A stretch of 64,000 nucleotides of DNA, taken from positions 1,364,001-1,428,000 of the forward strand of contig NZ_CP101454.1 in assembly GCF_024362405.1 (NCBI RefSeq), read 5' to 3'. The DNA comes from Halorarius litoreus. Its GTDB lineage: Archaea; Halobacteriota; Halobacteria; Halobacteriales; Haloarculaceae. This document shows, one piece after another, positions 51,585 to 63,807 of the stretch (position 1 is its first letter; each line of letters opens with the position of its first letter). A program made the translations under genes and the position numbers. The notes beneath the pieces were generated by a model that saw only the letters and a program-made list of their open reading frames with translations, searched no databases and was not told the DNA's origin.

Positions 51585-52472
51585 TCAGTCGAGCGCCGCG
51601 CGGACCAGCGCGACCTCGGTGCCGGCAAGTCCGACCGAGCAGAACAGCGTCACGTGGTCGGCCGATTCGCGGCCGGACTGTGTACCCGCGACCACGTCCC
51701 CCAGCTCGACCAGTCGGCCGTGGTCGACCACGTACTCGTCCGTCGCGCGGGCCTGCGCGAGCGAGTCGGTGACCGCGAGGTCGACGTGGGATGCGATGTC
51801 CGCCGGGAGTTCGCTCACCCCTACCTCCTTTGGCCCGAGCGAGGAGACGTGCGTGCCGGGCTGGAGCCAGTCTGCCTCGAAGACGGGGCTGGTGGCGTCG
51901 GTCGCACACACCAGCACGTCCGCCTCGCGCACCACGGGTTCGGGGTCGTCGCGCGCTTCGACCGCGCAGTCGAGTCGCTCGTCCAGGTCGGTCGCGCAGT
52001 CCGTGCGGTGGTCCGGGTTCGGACTGAACACCTGCACGCGGTCGAGGTCGCGGACCGCGGCGACGGCCTCGGCCTGCGAGCGTGCGTGCCGCCACGACCC
52101 CAGCAGGCCGAGCGTCGTCGCGTCATCGCGTGCGAGGTGGTCGACCGCGACGCCGCCGATACCACTCGTCCGCAGGATACCTGCGCGGTCCCCGACGGCG
52201 AGCCCCCGGAGGGCGCCGTCGGGGGCGAACACGCAGGTCACCTGCGAGCCCGCGACCGCCCCGACGGTCTGGTAGGCACGGAAGCCGAAGCCTTCGGAGT
52301 CGCCGCCGACGGTGAACACGAGGTCGCCGTCGCCCACGGAGACGTACTCGCGGGGTGGCGCCTGCAGGTCGCCCGCGGCGTACGCTTCGAGTGCGCGCTC
52401 CATCGCCGCGACCGCGTCCGCGGGCGAGAGCCGCGCGTCGAGGTCGTCGTCGGTGAGGATGGTGGGAGGCAT
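51585..52472 (-). CDS. Ornithine cyclodeaminase/mu-crystallin family protein (divergent)
   Basis: A 295-residue protein of the OCD/AlaDH family, seen from the MPPTILTDDDLDARL opening, GILRTSGIGGVAVDHLARDD (98-117) and a Rossmann domain. Two key sites depart from the family: the substrate Lys after FGF is Arg65 (GFGFRAYQT), and the NAD glycine loop reads GLLGSWRHARSQ (122-133) instead of G-x-G-x-Q-A. Activity may differ from classical cyclodeaminases. The start at 52472 is chosen because upstream codons are Arg-rich non-family sequence. Confidence 0.82.
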   Translation of the reverse strand: MPPTILTDDDLDARLSPADAVAAMERALEAYAAGDLQAPPREYVSVGDGDLVFTVGGDSEGFGFRAYQTVGAVAGSQVTCVFAPDGALRGLAVGDRAGILRTSGIGGVAVDHLARDDATTLGLLGSWRHARSQAEAVAAVRDLDRVQVFSPNPDHRTDCATDLDERLDCAVEARDDPEPVVREADVLVCATDATSPVFEADWLQPGTHVSSLGPKEVGVSELPADIASHVDLAVTDSLAQARATDEYVVDHGRLVELGDVVAGTQSGRESADHVTLFCSVGLAGTEVALVRAALD

Positions 52473-52597
52473 AGGTGGGTATCGGGGTGGAGCGGGAAAA
52501 GTCGGGGTGGACCATCGGATTCCAGTCCCGGGGCGTTCGAGGTGGTCACGACTCGTGCTGCCGAACTCGCTCCATCCCCTGTGCCACGGTGTCGCAA

Positions 52598-52629
52598 CGC
52601 TTTTGCGCCGTTCTTCCTTGAGAAGAACC
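52598..52629 (+). promoter_or_regulatory. Promoter and palindrome before the pheST leader ORF
   Basis: A caacgcttttgcg BRE/TATA-like element (about 52594-52607) lies about 25 nt before the leader ATG. Between them is a perfect inverted repeat, gttcttc-cttga-gaagaac (52610-52628), which could be an operator or an RNA hairpin at the transcription start. Confidence 0.5.
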
Positions 52630-52713
52630 ATGGCAGCCGAATCCCCTGCCGGTGGCACCGTTCGCCAGCCGACCGACAGCACGGGGTTCGGGTTTTTCTT
52701 CGCGGTCCGGTGA
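52630..52713 (+). CDS. Putative pheST leader peptide (27 aa, Phe-rich end)
   Basis: A short ORF, 27 codons plus TGA, ending STGFGFFFAVR with four Phe codons, three consecutive (TTT TTC TTC). It starts about 25 nt after a TATA-like element, stops 155 nt before pheS, and is followed by alternative hairpins. This is the same logic as bacterial pheST and pheA attenuator leaders, but I know of no established archaeal example. The N-terminal half (MAAESPAGGTVRQPTDSTG) has no other recognisable feature. Confidence 0.55.
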   Translation: MAAESPAGGTVRQPTDSTGFGFFFAVR

Positions 52714-52749
52714 CGGGGGTGGAGACGCGACGGGGCTGACGCCCTCTCG

Positions 52750-52814
52750 CGTGGAAACCTCCGAGGACGCGCGATGCGCGCCCTCGTGCTCCACGTTCGC
52801 TCTGCGACCGTGGA
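52750..52814 (+). promoter_or_regulatory. Candidate attenuator hairpins upstream of pheS
   Basis: Hexamer A cgtgga (52750-52755) and identical hexamer C (52809-52814) can each pair with B tccacg (52790-52795). B-C extends into a hairpin with tcgc/gcga and a tct loop. A-B would instead enclose a GC hairpin (52763-52772 with 52776-52785, one mismatch). No T-run follows, so the mode (transcription or translation) is open. Confidence 0.45.
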
Positions 52815-52868
52815 ACCCACGTTTCGGAGTCGGAACCGTTACCTGACCGACCAGCACACACGCACACA

Positions 52869-54389
52869 ATGAAACTCCCGGACACGGAGGTCGCGTTGCT
52901 CGAAGCAGCCAGCGCGACCGACACCAAGACGATCGCACAGCTATCGGAGGAAACGGGTGAGAAACCCGAGACGCTCACCCGCGCGGCGTTCGAACTCGCC
53001 GAGAAGGGCCTCGTCGACGTCGAGGAGTACGAGGCCGAAGACGTGACGCTCACCGACGAGGGCGAGCAGTATCGGAGCGAGGGCCTCCCCGAGATCCGCC
53101 TCTACCGCGCCGCAGTCGACGCCGGTGCCGACGACGACCCCGTCAGCATGGGGCAGGTCATCGGCGCTTCGGGACTGGAGGGCCCCGAAGTCGACATCGC
53201 GCTCTCGAACTTCGCGCGCAAGGGGTTCGGCTCCATCGACTCGGGGGAACTCCTCGCGAATCTGGAGGGCGGCCCGGACGTGGACCCGGACGCCGACCCC
53301 GAGTCCGAGGCGCTGGACGCCATTGCCGACGGGAACGCGGGCTATCTGGACTCGGGCGTCCTCGACCGGCTCGTCGACCGCGGGCTCGTCGCCCGGTCGA
53401 GCACGACCGTTCGGTCCGTCACGCTCACCGATGAGGGTGTGACGGCGATGATGGAGGGCGTCGAGGTCGCCGAGACCGTCGGGCAGGTCACGCCCGAACT
53501 CCTCACCAGCGGCGACTGGCAGGACGTCGAGTTCGCCGAGTACAACGTCGAGGCCGACGCCGAGGCGGTCGTCGGCGGGAAGACGCACATCCTCCGACAG
53601 ACCGCCGAGTCCGTGAAGGACACGCTCGTCGGGATGGGGTTCCAGGAGATGGACGGGCCGCACGCCGACGCGGACTTCTGGATCAACGACTGCCTGTTCA
53701 TGCCGCAGGACCACCCCGCGCGGACCCACTGGGACCGGTTCACCCTCGACGTGCCGCCGATGCAGGACCTCCCGGAAGACCTCGTCGCGCGCGTCGAGGA
53801 CGCCCACCGCAACGGCGTCGGCGAGGACGGCGAGGGCTACCACTCGCCGTGGAGCGAGGAGTTCGCCCGGGAGGTCGCCCTCCGCGGACACACCACCTCG
53901 CTGTCGATGCGCTATCTATCCGGGCACGCCATCGGCGACCTCGAACCGCCCCAGCGGTTCTTCTCCGTCGAGAAGGTGTACCGCAACGACACGCTCGACC
54001 CGACGCACCTCCTGGAGTTCTTCCAGATCGAGGGGTGGGTGATGGCCGACGACCTCTCCGTGCGTGACCTCATGGGCACCTTCGAGGAGTTCTACGCCCA
54101 GTTCGGCATCACCGACATCGAGTTCAAGCCGCACTACAACCCCTATACGGAGCCGTCGTTCGAGCTGTTCGGGACGCACCCCGAGACCGGCGAGATGGTC
54201 GAGATCGGCAACTCGGGCATCTTCCGCGACGAGGTGCTTGAGCCGCTCGGCGTCGAGTGCGACGTGATGGCGTGGGGACTCGCCCTGGAGCGACTGCTCA
54301 TGCTCATGTACGGCTTCGAGGACATCCGCGACGTCCACGGGACGCTGTGTGACTTGGACCTGCTGCGGAACGTGGAGGTGGTCCACTGA
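52869..54389 (+). CDS. pheS: Phenylalanyl-tRNA synthetase alpha subunit
   Basis: A 506-residue class II synthetase subunit. The N-terminal half has winged-helix repeats as in archaeal/eukaryotic PheRS (TIAQLSEETGEKPETLTRAAFELAEKG). The catalytic C-terminal part shows GFQEMDGPHADADFWINDCL (motif 1 region), HTTSLSMRYL (about 345), motif 2 FFSVEKVYRNDTLDPTHLLEF and motif 3 GWGLALERLLML-like VMAWGLALERLLM. It overlaps pheT by ATGA, so the two are translationally coupled. Confidence 0.96.
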   Translation: MKLPDTEVALLEAASATDTKTIAQLSEETGEKPETLTRAAFELAEKGLVDVEEYEAEDVTLTDEGEQYRSEGLPEIRLYRAAVDAGADDDPVSMGQVIGASGLEGPEVDIALSNFARKGFGSIDSGELLANLEGGPDVDPDADPESEALDAIADGNAGYLDSGVLDRLVDRGLVARSSTTVRSVTLTDEGVTAMMEGVEVAETVGQVTPELLTSGDWQDVEFAEYNVEADAEAVVGGKTHILRQTAESVKDTLVGMGFQEMDGPHADADFWINDCLFMPQDHPARTHWDRFTLDVPPMQDLPEDLVARVEDAHRNGVGEDGEGYHSPWSEEFAREVALRGHTTSLSMRYLSGHAIGDLEPPQRFFSVEKVYRNDTLDPTHLLEFFQIEGWVMADDLSVRDLMGTFEEFYAQFGITDIEFKPHYNPYTEPSFELFGTHPETGEMVEIGNSGIFRDEVLEPLGVECDVMAWGLALERLLMLMYGFEDIRDVHGTLCDLDLLRNVEVVH

Positions 54390-56095
54390 TGCCGACCGTC
54401 GACGTCGATCCCGACGAGCTGCGGCGGCTGACCGGCCACGACGAGAAGGACGACGAGGAACTCAAAGACGACCTGTTCGCGCTCGGCCTCGAATTCGAGG
54501 GCGAGACCGACGACGGCGAGTTCGAACTGGAGTTCGCGCCCGACCGGCTCGACCGGCTCTCCGTGGAGGGCGTGGCGCGCTCGCTCCGATATCAGTACGG
54601 TGACGACCGCGGCGTCTACGTCCCGAAGACGAACGACGCCGAGTGGGTCGTCAAGGTCGACGACGTCCCCGAGGAGCGGCCGTACGTCACCGCGGCCATC
54701 GTCCGGGGCGTGGACATGACCGAGGAGAAACTGGAGTCGCTCATCCAGCTGCAGGAGAAGCTCCACGCGACGATGGGACGCAAGCGCGCGAAGGGGGCCA
54801 TCGGGGTCCACGACCTCGCGATGCTGAAGGGTCGGACCGCGGGTGACGACAAGCCGAAGACCATCACGTACACCGGCATCGACCCGGACGGCGAACGGTT
54901 CGTTCCCCTCGACTCGAACGAGGAGATGACGCCACGCGAGGTGCTCTCCGACCACGCGACCGGCGAGAAGTTCGCCGATCTCGTCAGCGAGTACGAGCGC
55001 TACCCGGCCATCTTCGACGACATCGGGCTGTTCTCGTTCCCACCGGTCATCAACGGCAAGCGGACGGAGGTCGACGCCGACTCCCGAGACCTGTTCGTCG
55101 AGATGACGGGCACCGACCAGTGGACCATCGACAAGATGCTGAACATCGTCTGCTACGCGCTCGACGCGCGTGGCGGCCGCGTGGAGGAAGTCCGTATCGA
55201 GTACCCGGACGGTGACGTGGTCCGACCGGACCTCTCGACGCGCACTAAGACCGTCACGCACGAGCGCATCGAGACGACGCTCGGCGTCGACCTCTCCGGC
55301 GAGGACGTCGTCGACCTGTTCGAGCGGTCGGGGCTCTCCGTCGACTCGACCACCGAGGAGCCGCTCGCCTACGAGGTGGAGATTCCGCCGTACCGCGTCG
55401 ACGTGCTGCATCCCCTGGACCTCGTCGACGACGTGGGGCGCGCGTACGGCTTCAACGAACTCGAACCGAAGTACCCGGACGTCTCGACCGTCGGCGGCCG
55501 GCACGACCGCTCCAAGCTAGAGCGCGCTGCCCGCGAGACGGTCGTGGGGCTCGGCTTCGAGGACCTGCTCAACTTCCACATGATCTCGGAGGAAGAGAAC
55601 TACGAGCGGATGGCCATCGAGCCCGGCTCTGACGTGGTCGGGGGCGGCGAGCCCACCGTCATCGAGGGGCCATACAGCGAGGACTACACGATGCTGCGGA
55701 CGTGGGCGCTCCCCTCGCTGCTGATGGTGCTGGAGAACAACACGCACCGGGCGTACCCGCAGGACCTCGCGGAGATCGGCCTCGCCGCCGAGGTCGACGA
55801 CGGCGAGCCGACGGGCGTGGCCGAACACCGGACGGTCGCGGGCGCGCTCGCGCGAACGGAGGCGTCCTACGAGGATGCGAAGGCCCGCGTGCAAGCCATC
55901 GCCCGGGCGTTCGGGAAAGAACTCGAGACGCCTCCCACCGAGCACCCGACGTTCATCTCGGGTCGTGCGGCCGAGGTGGTGCTCGACGGCGAGTCGGCGG
56001 GCGTGGTCGGCGAGATCCACCCGAAGGTGCTCGTCGAACACGACCTCGAACTGCCCGTGGCGGCGTTCGAATTCCGACTCGACGCCCTCGAGTAA
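54389..56095 (+). CDS. pheT: Phenylalanyl-tRNA synthetase beta subunit
   Basis: A 568-residue subunit of archaeal length. It has the N-terminal B1-like domain (MPTVDVDPDELRRLTG), the B3/4 editing-like domain (FSFPPVINGKRTEVDADSRDLFVEMTG, about 210-236), B5 with ERIETTLGVDLSGEDVVDLFERSG, and the C-terminal synthetase-like domain. It lacks the tRNA-binding OB and anticodon-recognition extensions of bacterial PheT, as expected. Coupled to pheS by a shared ATGA. Confidence 0.96.
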   Translation: MPTVDVDPDELRRLTGHDEKDDEELKDDLFALGLEFEGETDDGEFELEFAPDRLDRLSVEGVARSLRYQYGDDRGVYVPKTNDAEWVVKVDDVPEERPYVTAAIVRGVDMTEEKLESLIQLQEKLHATMGRKRAKGAIGVHDLAMLKGRTAGDDKPKTITYTGIDPDGERFVPLDSNEEMTPREVLSDHATGEKFADLVSEYERYPAIFDDIGLFSFPPVINGKRTEVDADSRDLFVEMTGTDQWTIDKMLNIVCYALDARGGRVEEVRIEYPDGDVVRPDLSTRTKTVTHERIETTLGVDLSGEDVVDLFERSGLSVDSTTEEPLAYEVEIPPYRVDVLHPLDLVDDVGRAYGFNELEPKYPDVSTVGGRHDRSKLERAARETVVGLGFEDLLNFHMISEEENYERMAIEPGSDVVGGGEPTVIEGPYSEDYTMLRTWALPSLLMVLENNTHRAYPQDLAEIGLAAEVDDGEPTGVAEHRTVAGALARTEASYEDAKARVQAIARAFGKELETPPTEHPTFISGRAAEVVLDGESAGVVGEIHPKVLVEHDLELPVAAFEFRLDALE

Positions 56096-56135
56096 GCCCT
56101 CCGTTTCTGTTGGGTTGGCCGTCAGGTTCGCCGAC

Positions 56136-57188
56136 TCAGAGGTCGGCGCCGACCGCCTCGTCGACCGACTCGAAGCCGTCGCGCTCCAGCAGTCGCAGGA
56201 GCCCCTGGTTGATGTCGCGGGCGAGCGTCGGCCCCTCGTAGACGAGCCCCGTGTAGAGCTGGACGACACTCGCGCCGTTGCGGATCTTCTCGTAGGCGCC
56301 TTCGGCGTCGGAGATGCCGCCGACCCCGACGACCGGGACGTCCGTTCGCTCGGCGACGAACCGGACCATCCCCGTGGCGATGTCCTCGATGGGCTTGCCC
56401 GAGAGCCCGCCCTCCTCGGCGGCGTTCTTCGAGCGGAGGGAGTCGGGGCGGTCCGTGGAGGTGTTCGTCGCGATGACGCCATCGAGGCCGAGGTCGTCGA
56501 CGACCCCCAGCGCCTCCTCGATGGCCGGCTCGGGGAGGTTCGGGGAGAACTTGACGAGCAGGGGTGCTGCCCCGGCGTCCTGCAGGGTCCCGAGGATGCG
56601 TTCGAGCGCCTCGCGGTTCTGGAGTTCTCGGAGCCCTGGTGTGTTGGGCGAGGAGACGTTGACGACGAAGTAATCTCCGCCCTCGCGCACGCGCTCGTAC
56701 GTGTAGAGGTAATCGTCCTCGGCCGAGTCGAGGGGTGCGGACTTCGACTTCCCAATGTTGACTCCGACGGGGACCGGACAGTCGACGTCGGCGAGGCGCT
56801 CGCCGATGACGTCCGCGCCGTGGTTGTTGAAGCCCATGCGGTTGACGATGGCCTCGTCCTCCCTGAGTCGAAACATCCGGGGCCGAGGGTTGCCCTGCTG
56901 GGCTTCCGCCGTGACGCCGCCGACCTCGACGTGGCCGAAGCCGAGGGCGGCGAGCGCGTTCGGCACCTCGGCGTTCTTGTCGAAGCCCGCGGCCACGCCC
57001 ACCGGATTGGGGAACGTCTGGCCGAACGCCTCGGTTTCGAGTCGAGGGTCCGCGACGACGAAGCGGTCGCGCAGCAGCGACTCGACGGGGGTGTCCTGCG
57101 CGAGTCGGAGCGCGGTGTGCCCGAGGCCGTGGGCGGTCTCGGCCGGAAGGGAGAACAGCAGGGGTTTCGCGAGGTCGTAGCCAGTCAT
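56136..57188 (-). CDS. pyrD: Dihydroorotate dehydrogenase (quinone type)
   Basis: FMN enzyme of pyrimidine synthesis, 350 residues. N-terminal helical membrane-association segment (KPLLFSLPAETAHGLGHTAL), GVAAGFDKNAEVPNAL near 68, NRMGFNNHGAD near 115 and the active-site NVSSPNTPGLRELQ near 177. The catalytic Ser in place of Cys is the class 2 (quinone-dependent) hallmark. The C-terminal VGVGGISDAEGAYEKIRNGAS binds FMN phosphate. The ATG at 57188 is preferred; a GTG precedes it by one codon. Confidence 0.95.
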   Translation of the reverse strand: MTGYDLAKPLLFSLPAETAHGLGHTALRLAQDTPVESLLRDRFVVADPRLETEAFGQTFPNPVGVAAGFDKNAEVPNALAALGFGHVEVGGVTAEAQQGNPRPRMFRLREDEAIVNRMGFNNHGADVIGERLADVDCPVPVGVNIGKSKSAPLDSAEDDYLYTYERVREGGDYFVVNVSSPNTPGLRELQNREALERILGTLQDAGAAPLLVKFSPNLPEPAIEEALGVVDDLGLDGVIATNTSTDRPDSLRSKNAAEEGGLSGKPIEDIATGMVRFVAERTDVPVVGVGGISDAEGAYEKIRNGASVVQLYTGLVYEGPTLARDINQGLLRLLERDGFESVDEAVGADL

Positions 57189-57251
57189 CACGCTAGGCGG
57201 GTGAGCGAGTGCGCAAAAGCGATACGGTCGTCGATGGTGGCTGTGGCTCGT

Positions 57252-57449
57252 TCAGAACTCGTGTTCGACCTCGTCTGGGTCGGCTTTCTGGATGATGATC
57301 TTACCGTCGCGGACTCGAACGAACACCTCGTCGCCGATCTCCATGCCGGCGACTGCGAGCTCGTCCTCGTGGAGGTTCACGTGGACGTTGTGGTACTCGC
57401 CGTTCTCGTCTTTCGCGCCACTGGGGCTGAGCTTCTTCTTTCGCACCAT
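57252..57449 (-). CDS. Small AbrB/SpoVT-like protein (65 aa)
   Basis: A 65-residue protein starting MVRKKKLSPSGAKDE with a basic N-terminus, then VNLHEDELAVAGMEIGDEV and FVRVRDGKIIIQKAD. The pattern of strands resembles a swapped-hairpin AbrB domain, a DNA-binding or toxin-antitoxin fold; no toxin partner is adjacent. The start at 57449 gives the basic N-terminus; upstream codons fall in the promoter (TATA-like acacttatg, minus strand, near 57484-57494). Confidence 0.7.
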   Translation of the reverse strand: MVRKKKLSPSGAKDENGEYHNVHVNLHEDELAVAGMEIGDEVFVRVRDGKIIIQKADPDEVEHEF

Positions 57450-57633
57450 CGCGCTGTTGTTCGTCGTTCGCCGCACGAGATACATAAGTGTACCGTGCCG
57501 TCCATGTCGGGAGATTCGCGCGCGCGAGTGGATGTGGGTACCAGATTCGGCGGATTTCGGCGTTCAGTCGGGGGGTCACCAGCGCCGAAACCGGCTGCCC
57601 TTATAAATGAATCGGCCGTCGTCCCTCGGTTTG

Positions 57634-57652
57634 GGGGATATATTTATAATGC
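57634..57652 (+). promoter_or_regulatory. Promoter of the MC1 gene
   Basis: The ggatatatttataatgcc stretch is a long, strong TATA region, about 40-50 nt upstream of the MC1 start codon. Confidence 0.65.
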
Positions 57653-57686
57653 CCTCTGTTCACTTGTGCCATGGAGGTCCAAAACC

Positions 57687-58001
57687 ATGGCACCTGACGA
57701 CGACGGCAAGCGGAACTTCGCGCTTCGTGACGCAACCGGCAACGAGACGAGCGTGTTCTCCGGTCGGACGCCCCGACAGGCGGCACTGAAAGCGGCCCGC
57801 CGGCTCGAGCCAGCGCGCTCCGAGGATGCGGCCGAACAGACCGAGCTCCGACTCCGTGAGAAGGGGACGAAGAAGGTCCACATCTACGACGGCTGGGCGT
57901 GGCAGGAGGAGGCGCCCGACGACAAACCGGACTGGATGCCCTCGAACATCACCGAGGCGAACGTCTCGAAGAAGGGCATCGAGCACCTCGACGAGATCTA
58001 A
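57687..58001 (+). CDS. Non-histone chromosomal protein MC1
   Basis: A 104-residue member of the MC1 family, small archaeal DNA-bending proteins. It carries RNFALRDATGNETSVFSG, PRQAALKAARRLEP, the conserved RLREKGTKKVHIYDGWAWQ, and a C-terminal PDWMPSNITEANVSKKGIEHL. In Methanosarcina MC1 bends DNA as a monomer. The frame begins with the ATG at 57687; an ATG at 57671 is in another frame. Very strong promoter, as expected for an abundant chromatin protein. Confidence 0.95.
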   Translation: MAPDDDGKRNFALRDATGNETSVFSGRTPRQAALKAARRLEPARSEDAAEQTELRLREKGTKKVHIYDGWAWQEEAPDDKPDWMPSNITEANVSKKGIEHLDEI

Positions 58002-58226
58002 CGCGGCTCCCACTTTTCGACCGAAGCCCGAACCCACTTAGTGACCTCGCGCGTACGTGCGGACGCGCGGCCATCATCCGACCCGACCGAGCGTGCGAGC
58101 GCGGGATGACGGCTCGACCTCCAGCCGCGCGACATTGCTCTCGCGAGCCGCAGCACTCTCCTCCCGGGTGCAGTCACGTGCCATGTGCATCCGGCCCATG
58201 AAACCGCATCACGGAGCGCCGACGGA
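58002..58226. other. Spacer between MC1 and the rRNA promoters
   Basis: About 225 bp without a supported gene. It is GC-rich with no repeats resembling the promoter units that follow. Upstream activating sequence for the rRNA operon may lie here, but nothing specific is visible. Confidence 0.4.
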
Positions 58227-58257
58227 ACGACGGCCTTAAGAGTATCACCCCCATCGG
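58227..58257 (+). promoter_or_regulatory. rRNA operon promoter copy 1 (degenerate)
   Basis: cgacggccttaagagtatca followed by cccatcgga: the same layout as the later copies (gacgc-ccttAt/a box, then cgga about 18 nt on) with the TATA changed to ttaaga. The farthest upstream of four repeats. Confidence 0.6.
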
Positions 58258-58360
58258 AATGGATGTGAAGGGCGCGAGGGGCACACGCCCCCCGCCCAAG
58301 CCGGACGCCCTCTGGGTGTCCCGCGTCCTGACTCCGTTGGGACGCGTCGAACACGCCCAA

Positions 58361-58393
58361 TCCGACGCCCTTATACGTACCTGGGCACTCGGA
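58361..58393 (+). promoter_or_regulatory. rRNA operon promoter copy 2
   Basis: tccgacgcccttatacgtac and following cctgggcactcgga form a strong promoter with ttata at 58371. Nearly identical to copy 3 and matching known haloarchaeal rRNA promoter repeats. Confidence 0.85.
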
Positions 58394-58442
58394 TGCAGAT
58401 ACGCGCTGACCCACCCTTCCGGGGTGGCGACGTGAGCCTGAA

Positions 58443-58475
58443 TCCGATGCCCTTATACGTACCTGGGCGCTCGGA
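58443..58475 (+). promoter_or_regulatory. rRNA operon promoter copy 3
   Basis: tccgatgcccttatacgtac then cctgggcgctcgga. It is 82 bp after copy 2, showing the tandem spacing of haloarchaeal rRNA promoters. Confidence 0.85.
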
Positions 58476-58523
58476 TTCAAATACGCGCTTCCCGGGTCAA
58501 CCGGGGCACGGCGCGAGGATGAA

Positions 58524-58556
58524 TCCGACGCCCTTAAGTGTAACAGGGCACTCGGA
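58524..58556 (+). promoter_or_regulatory. rRNA operon promoter copy 4
   Basis: tccgacgcccttaagtgtaa then cagggcactcgga; the last copy, 81 bp after copy 3, with ttaagt as TATA variant. Confidence 0.8.
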
Positions 58557-58719
58557 TGGAATGCACACAGCGTGACTGGGCCTGAGTTTGGATACTCGGC
58601 CCGTCGCGGGACTCGAACGCACTTCGGTGGGTTTATGACCTGCCTCGGTGTATATTGAGTTCCCGAAGGAAATGAGGATTCGACCCCTGCGGTCCGCCGT
58701 ACACGATCGAATCTGATGT

Positions 58720-58734
58720 TAGCCCTGGTAGTTC
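58720..58734 (+). other. 16S rRNA processing stem, 5' arm
   Basis: tagccctggtagttc is perfectly complementary over 15 nt to 60392-60406 downstream of 16S. With the adjoining ggtg/cacc pairs and bulges it forms the long stem cut at a bulge-helix-bulge by the tRNA-intron endonuclease in archaea. Confidence 0.85.
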
Positions 58735-58846
58735 GGTGACACCCGGTATGGGTGTCGCCGACTCGATACCATGTACACGATAGCGAAGGTACACACTCAC
58801 ACGAGTGTGTTCCCGCCTAAACCCCCCGAGCCTTGTGCTCGGGACC

Positions 58847-60313
<1,467 letters not shown>

Positions 60314-60391
60314 AAAGACCGGGACCGGAGTTCTACTCCGGCCCACCTTGTGTTGTGGTCTCGAGTCGGCGACGCGCATCCGGGCACCTTA

Positions 60392-60406
60392 GAACTACCA
60401 GGGCTA
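60392..60406 (+). other. 16S rRNA processing stem, 3' arm
   Basis: gaactaccagggcta, the exact complement of 58720-58734, closing the 16S precursor loop. Confidence 0.85.
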
Positions 60407-60474
60407 CGATCGCGGACGGACTGTGCCCACACGTACGAGGAGACGTGGGCAGCGCGTCCGCCGCGGTCGATGTT

Positions 60475-60546
60475 GGGCCCATAGCTCAGTGGTAGAGTGC
60501 CTCCTTTGCAAGGAGGATGCCCGGGGTTCGAATCCCCGTGGGTCCA
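60475..60546 (+). tRNA. tRNA-Ala (anticodon TGC)
   Basis: A 72-nt tRNA in the 16S-23S spacer. Acceptor gggccca pairs with tgggtcc, discriminator a; D arm agctcagtggtagagt; anticodon loop tttgcaa in stem cctcc/ggagg gives TGC; T arm ccggggttcgaatccccgt. No encoded CCA and no intron. Position is that of the standard archaeal spacer tRNA. Confidence 0.97.
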
Positions 60547-60559
60547 TGTCCGAGACGGA

Positions 60560-60592
60560 AACCGTGTCCCTTATACGGACGACGGCATTCGT
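60560..60592 (+). promoter_or_regulatory. Internal promoter-like repeat in the tRNA-23S spacer
   Basis: accgtgtcccttatacggac resembles the main rRNA promoters (tccc-ttatacg). Haloarchaeal rRNA spacers are known to carry internal promoters, which could add 23S/5S transcripts. Confidence 0.6.
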
Positions 60593-60686
60593 CTCGGGTA
60601 CGACCGATGCACCACTCCGTGTGAGCGTGAGTGGGAAGGGTGGATGTACGCCACGGCCCCGCAGCCGGGTGTAACGATGAAACCGT

Positions 60687-60703
60687 GTGTAAGTGCGATC
60701 CAG
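60687..60703 (+). other. 23S rRNA processing stem, 5' arm
   Basis: gtgtaagtgcgatccag is complementary over 17 nt to 63687-63703. Further pairs (ggacccgttcac with gtgaacgagtcc, ctcagtg with cactgag) extend the stem with bulges toward the 23S ends. Confidence 0.85.
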
Positions 60704-60738
60704 GCGCTCACTGGACCCGTTCACTGTTCCTCAGTGAT

Positions 60739-63645
<2,907 letters not shown>

Positions 63646-63686
63646 CAATCATCGCACTGAGACTCGTGAACGAGTCCAGGCGCAAT

Positions 63687-63703
63687 CTGGATCGCACTTA
63701 CAC
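63687..63703 (+). other. 23S rRNA processing stem, 3' arm
   Basis: ctggatcgcacttacac, exact complement of 60687-60703. Confidence 0.85.
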
Positions 63704-63719
63704 GCGGATTACATCCACC

Positions 63720-63807
63720 ACCGACATTGGTAATCCGAACTGCCTCGCAGTTCGGAGACGCGAGGACTTGTCCTCGCGGTATCACGGTTCGATTCCGTGA
63801 GTCGGCG
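63720..63807 (+). ncRNA. tRNA-like element immediately 5' of 5S rRNA
   Basis: A folded segment with a T arm cacgg-ttcgatt-ccgtg (63783-63799) and a long variable-type hairpin cgcgagga/tcctcgcg (63759-63778). It also has an anticodon-like hairpin ccgaact/agttcgg (63735-63755) and a five-pair acceptor ccgac/gtcgg. It has no D arm and no usable anticodon, so it is not a functional tRNA. Its 3' end meets the 5S 5' end at 63808. In Haloferax volcanii a tRNA-like structure at this spot directs tRNase Z cleavage to make the 5S 5' end. Confidence 0.7.

Noticed and set aside
58596..58625. tRNA T-arm-like sequence in the rRNA leader
   Set aside because: The ttcgagt loop is flanked by arms that do not pair and no acceptor or anticodon arm is present.
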